The notes below the pieces were generated by a model. The model was not told the origin of the DNA and did not search any database. It saw only the letters and a list, made by a program, of their open reading frames with translations. The position numbers and the translations under genes were made by a program. A DNA stretch of 7,613 bases from Candidatus Gorgonimonas leptogorgiae. Its GTDB lineage: Bacteria; Pseudomonadota; Gammaproteobacteria; Pseudomonadales; Endozoicomonadaceae. This document shows, one piece after another, positions 5,055 to 7,613 of the stretch. The stretch covers positions 2,131 to 9,743 of the forward strand of contig CAKNAD010000094.1 in assembly GCA_929200515.1 (NCBI GenBank), written 5' to 3'. The number at the start of each line of letters is the position of its first letter. Position 1 is the first letter of the stretch.

Positions 5055-6569
5055 ATGAAACCAGATGATCTACCAACAGCGGTATATAATACAGAGCAGT
5101 CTAGGTCTATAGATCAAGCTATAATCAACCAAACTAGCATTAACAGCTTTGAATTAATGCAACAAGCTGCCCAAGCTGTATTTAAGGTAATTGTTAAAAA
5201 TTTTCCTCTAGTAAAATCATTAGTGGTGTTTTGTGGCTCTGGTAATAATGCAGGCGACGGCTATGTGTTAGCGACAATTGCCAAACAACATGGCTTCGAT
5301 GTTTCGGTTATAGCAATTACAGCTAAAGATAAACTCCGTGCCGATGCTGATAAAGCTTATATGCTAGCTGAGAAAGCTCAAATTACAATTGAACCTTATA
5401 CTCAGCAATTATTAACAGCAGATCTTATAGTAGATGCTTTATTAGGAACCGGAATTAACGGCGAGTTAAGACCACCATTTGCCGAAGTTATCAATTATAT
5501 AAATGCTAGCAATATTCCTGTTTGTGCTATAGATGTACCATCGGGGTTATCTACCGATACCGGCATGGCTACGCCTATAGCAGTTATAGCTACTATAACT
5601 GTATGTATTTTGAGTTTAAAGCAAGGTTTATTAACTGCCATGGCTAAAGACCACACTGGTAGGTTAATTTTTGCGGATTTAGATATAACTGCTACCGATT
5701 ACCTCCAACCTTCTAGTAATAGATTAGACGCTAATAATTTTACTGATATTCTACAGACAAGAAAACATTATTCCCATAAAGGAACTTACGGCCATTTATT
5801 AATAGCAGGTGGCAATTATGGTATGGCAGGGGCGGTTATTATGGCAGCTGAAGCGGCTATTTGTAGCGGTTCCGGACTAGTCACTGTATTAACGCAACCA
5901 GAACATATTACCGCTTTAGCTTTAAGACGACCTGAAGTTATCACAGCTGCATCCATACAAGAAGATACGCTAATAACCAAACAAGCTATAGTGCTAGGAC
6001 CTGGATTAGGCAAAGACTCTTGGGCACTACAGCTATTCAAACAAATTATCGCTAAAGCTAAGGCTCCCTTAGTAATAGATGCCGACGCTTTAACATTGTT
6101 AAGCGATAATTTACAGATACTAGCAAATTATACTAGCGAAATAGTGTTAACTCCGCATCCTAAAGAAATGTCTAGAATATTAAACATTAGCACTAATGAA
6201 ATTAACAATAATCGTTTTGATGCAATAAAAAAATTATATACAATGCTGGAAACTATAGCATCTAAGAGTAAATCTATAGTAATAGTTCTAAAAGGCTCTG
6301 GCACTATAGTATACGATGGTACAGAAATATCTATTTGTATTGCTGGTAATCCAGGAATGGCTACAGCGGGAATGGGAGATGTATTGTCTGGAGTGATTGG
6401 CAGTTTATTAGCTACAGGAATAACTGCTAGCATAGCTACTAAACTTGCTGTTTTATGTCACTCTCAAGCAGCTGATGAGCTAGCAGCAAGTCAAGGTTAT
6501 ATAGGCATGCTTGCTACAGAAATAATCCCTATAATACGCAGTCAACTCAATAAAATTGCTAACAATTAA
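5055..6569 (+). CDS. nnr: bifunctional NAD(P)HX epimerase / ADP-dependent NAD(P)HX dehydratase
   Basis: This metabolite-repair enzyme restores NAD(P)H from its hydrated, inactive form. The N-terminal YjeF_N epimerase domain interconverts R- and S-NAD(P)HX, and the C-terminal ribokinase-like domain dehydrates S-NAD(P)HX at the expense of ADP. At 504 residues it is close to E. coli Nnr/YjeF (515). The epimerase half shows CGSGNNAGDGYV (near 60-70), DALLGTG (near 127) and DVPSGL (near 160). The dehydratase half shows SHKGTYGH (near 240), GPGLG (near 316), DADAL (342), TPHPKE (near 366), LKGSG and GNPGMATAGMGDVLSG (near 431-446), the nucleotide-binding signature. A TTG at 5043 is in frame, but ATG 5055 is preferred. 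Neither has a clear ribosome binding site, so translation may be coupled to argS, whose stop is 16 nt upstream. Both halves are intact. Confidence 0.95.
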   Translation: MKPDDLPTAVYNTEQSRSIDQAIINQTSINSFELMQQAAQAVFKVIVKNFPLVKSLVVFCGSGNNAGDGYVLATIAKQHGFDVSVIAITAKDKLRADADKAYMLAEKAQITIEPYTQQLLTADLIVDALLGTGINGELRPPFAEVINYINASNIPVCAIDVPSGLSTDTGMATPIAVIATITVCILSLKQGLLTAMAKDHTGRLIFADLDITATDYLQPSSNRLDANNFTDILQTRKHYSHKGTYGHLLIAGGNYGMAGAVIMAAEAAICSGSGLVTVLTQPEHITALALRRPEVITAASIQEDTLITKQAIVLGPGLGKDSWALQLFKQIIAKAKAPLVIDADALTLLSDNLQILANYTSEIVLTPHPKEMSRILNISTNEINNNRFDAIKKLYTMLETIASKSKSIVIVLKGSGTIVYDGTEISICIAGNPGMATAGMGDVLSGVIGSLLATGITASIATKLAVLCHSQAADELAASQGYIGMLATEIIPIIRSQLNKIANN

Positions 6570-6583
6570 TATTAAAGGTTATC

Positions 6584-6835
6584 ATGACAACGGATAATGC
6601 AAAATTAAATTATTTAAAATGGCGTAGCCGACGTGGCATGTTAGAATTAGATGAATTACTAATTCCTTTTGCAGACAAGCAATTACCCACACTAAATAAA
6701 CAGCAACAAGAATTATATGAAACTTTATTAACTTTAGAGGATCCTATACTATATTCTCATTTAATTAATAGAACAGTTAATAATAATGTAGAGTTACAAC
6801 AACTTATCAATGATATAAGAAATTTTCACTGTTAA
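6584..6835 (+). CDS. sdhE: FAD assembly factor SdhE
   Basis: This small helical protein (83 residues, the usual family size) promotes covalent attachment of FAD to the flavoprotein subunit SdhA of succinate dehydrogenase, and to fumarate reductase in some bacteria. The family signature RRGMLELDELL (16-26) is present, including the conserved RGxxE motif in which R17, G18 and E21 are the hallmark residues. The rest keeps the acidic, Leu-rich helices, with LLTLEDPILYSHLI near 48-61. AAAGG (6574-6578) lies 5 nt before the ATG. The stop of nnr is 14 nt upstream. Pairing with the next gene matches the usual sdhE-ygfX order. Confidence 0.93.
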   Translation: MTTDNAKLNYLKWRSRRGMLELDELLIPFADKQLPTLNKQQQELYETLLTLEDPILYSHLINRTVNNNVELQQLINDIRNFHC

Positions 6836-6847
6836 TAACCAAATATA

Positions 6848-7258
6848 ATGTATTTAGATATCACAATTAAAAAATCATATATAGCTAAAAATTTAGTACT
6901 AGCCTGCTATTTATTATGTGCTTTTGCTATTTTTTTATCTGATTTAACTGTTAGTTATCGTATAATTATTTTTAGTTTATTAGTGTTTTGTGTCTACCAT
7001 ACATTAACTAAGTTTTTTTTTACTAATCAGCAAGCTATTAAAGAAATTTGTTATTACGATGACCAGTGGAAAATAAAACTTGGTAATACTAAGGTTGCTG
7101 CGACACTAACAAAATATTTCATTGCTTATAATATAGTTTGCTTGTATTATCAAATCGGTAATAGCAATTATTCACTAGTGTTATTTAAAGATAGCTATTC
7201 ACAAACCGAAAGGCATAACTTGCAATTAGGGCTAATCTTAAAGGTTTATTATTGTTAA
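6848..7258 (+). CDS. ygfX: YgfX/CptA family inner-membrane protein
   Basis: This 136-residue protein has two adjacent hydrophobic segments (about 14-32 and 37-58) and a short C-terminal cytoplasmic part. The pattern DDQWKIKLGN (71-80) followed by a hydrophobic strand and LVLFKDS with a closing LILKV resembles the E. coli YgfX C-terminus, where W...L and L..D motifs recur. Sequence similarity in this family is low, and the assignment rests mainly on size, topology and position right after sdhE (12-nt gap). YgfX has been described as a toxin (CptA) acting on cytoskeletal proteins and, in other work, as a partner of SdhE affecting membrane physiology. The role here is not settled by the sequence. 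No clear ribosome binding site precedes the ATG, so coupling to sdhE is likely. It is the last gene of the operon. Confidence 0.8.
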   Translation: MYLDITIKKSYIAKNLVLACYLLCAFAIFLSDLTVSYRIIIFSLLVFCVYHTLTKFFFTNQQAIKEICYYDDQWKIKLGNTKVAATLTKYFIAYNIVCLYYQIGNSNYSLVLFKDSYSQTERHNLQLGLILKVYYC

Positions 7259-7303
7259 ATCATCTTTAACCCAAGTTTGATACTTTTTAAAATTTATCAA
7301 TAT

Positions 7304-7327
7304 AAAAACAATACAAAAATCATTGTT
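7304..7327 (-). terminator. weak candidate terminator of the right-edge gene
   Basis: On the minus strand AACAAT (7327-7322) and ATTGTT (7312-7307) can pair around a 9-nt loop, and the T run continues to 7304. The stem is short and contains only one G-C pair, so the call is weak. It lies in the 96-bp gap between convergent genes. No better plus-strand terminator for the argS operon is visible, although AAAAATTTTTTT (7335-7346) is nearby. Confidence 0.25.
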
Positions 7328-7354
7328 GTTACTTAAAAATTTTTTTATCGAATC

Positions 7355-7613
7355 CTAGTTATTTAATCTATTAAGCTCTTGATTTACAGTAGCTACAAAA
7401 TTTACATCACTTTCCAATAATTCTTTTGACATTGCAAATAATTCATCATCATTAACTTCAGTTAATTTTTGTGTTGGTTCATATACTCCATTATCTATAC
7501 TGTCAGATATAGCAGATGGTTGAACATCAGTAGTTATTAGGTCATTATTACCTGTAGCTGGAGTATCATCAACACTATTATACTCTGTAATGCTAAGCAT
7601 ACCATCGTCCCAA
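7355..7613 (-). CDS. C-terminal part of an unidentified protein (5' end beyond the window)
   Basis: The frame ends in TAG at 7355 and stays open to the right edge. A Met at 7600 could be taken as a start, but in-frame codons for WDDG precede it and no clear ribosome binding site is seen, so this is most likely the last 86 residues of a longer protein. The visible part is acidic and hydrophilic with no membrane segment. It has a Ser/Thr/Asn/Asp-rich, probably disordered stretch (EYNSVDDTPATGNND) and a helical tail DDELFAMSKELLESDVNF ending NQELNRLNN. I do not recognise the family. It converges with ygfX and is not part of that operon. Confidence 0.7.
   Translation of the reverse strand, partial: WDDGMLSITEYNSVDDTPATGNNDLITTDVQPSAISDSIDNGVYEPTQKLTEVNDDELFAMSKELLESDVNFVATVNQELNRLNN

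Noticed and set aside
5816..6433. Two minus-strand open frames inside nnr.
   Set aside because: They are shadows of the conserved dehydratase domain, Pro/Ala/Ile-rich with no domain features.

Overview
The window looks like chromosomal DNA from an AT-rich gammaproteobacterium, possibly host-associated. The clues are a low-GC, Lys/Asn/Ile-rich proteome, an ArgS of E. coli length, and a sdhE-ygfX pair, which is a gammaproteobacterial arrangement. I cannot name the genus.

Layout. On the left (1-2032, minus strand) lies most of a cas3 gene: an HD nuclease fused to an SF2 helicase, running off the left edge. Next comes a compact regulatory region (2033-2251). It holds a good sigma70-type promoter for cas3, a block of 22-bp tandem repeats, and a plausible divergent promoter that would read rightwards. 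That promoter faces a three-repeat mini-array (2252-2390) whose 28-bp repeats are clearly of the subtype I-F kind but individually degenerate, with short spacers of 29 and 26 nt. A terminator hairpin separates the array from a minus-strand gene for a membrane-anchored periplasmic protein (2416-2913). An AT-rich intergenic region (2914-3301) follows, with an extended -10 promoter and a strong plus-strand terminator that may define a small RNA or an argS leader. On the right is a tight plus-strand housekeeping operon, argS-nnr-sdhE-ygfX (3302-7258). It faces the 3' end of an unidentified minus-strand gene (7355 to the right edge).

Most interesting signal. The second spacer of the mini-array matches the DNA immediately upstream of the cas3 -35 box. 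The matching strand has CC next to it, which is the subtype I-F PAM. Positions 1-5 and 7-17 match, and the only mismatch in that stretch is at position 6, a base that type I effectors flip out of pairing. The repeats flanking this spacer keep exactly the parts needed to make one mature crRNA, and lose parts that are not needed. I therefore infer that the mini-array is not a decayed immune array but a crRNA-like regulator that could guide the effector complex to silence cas3. This resembles the published CreR/CreA crRNA-like regulators. The region is low-complexity AT sequence, so chance is a real alternative.
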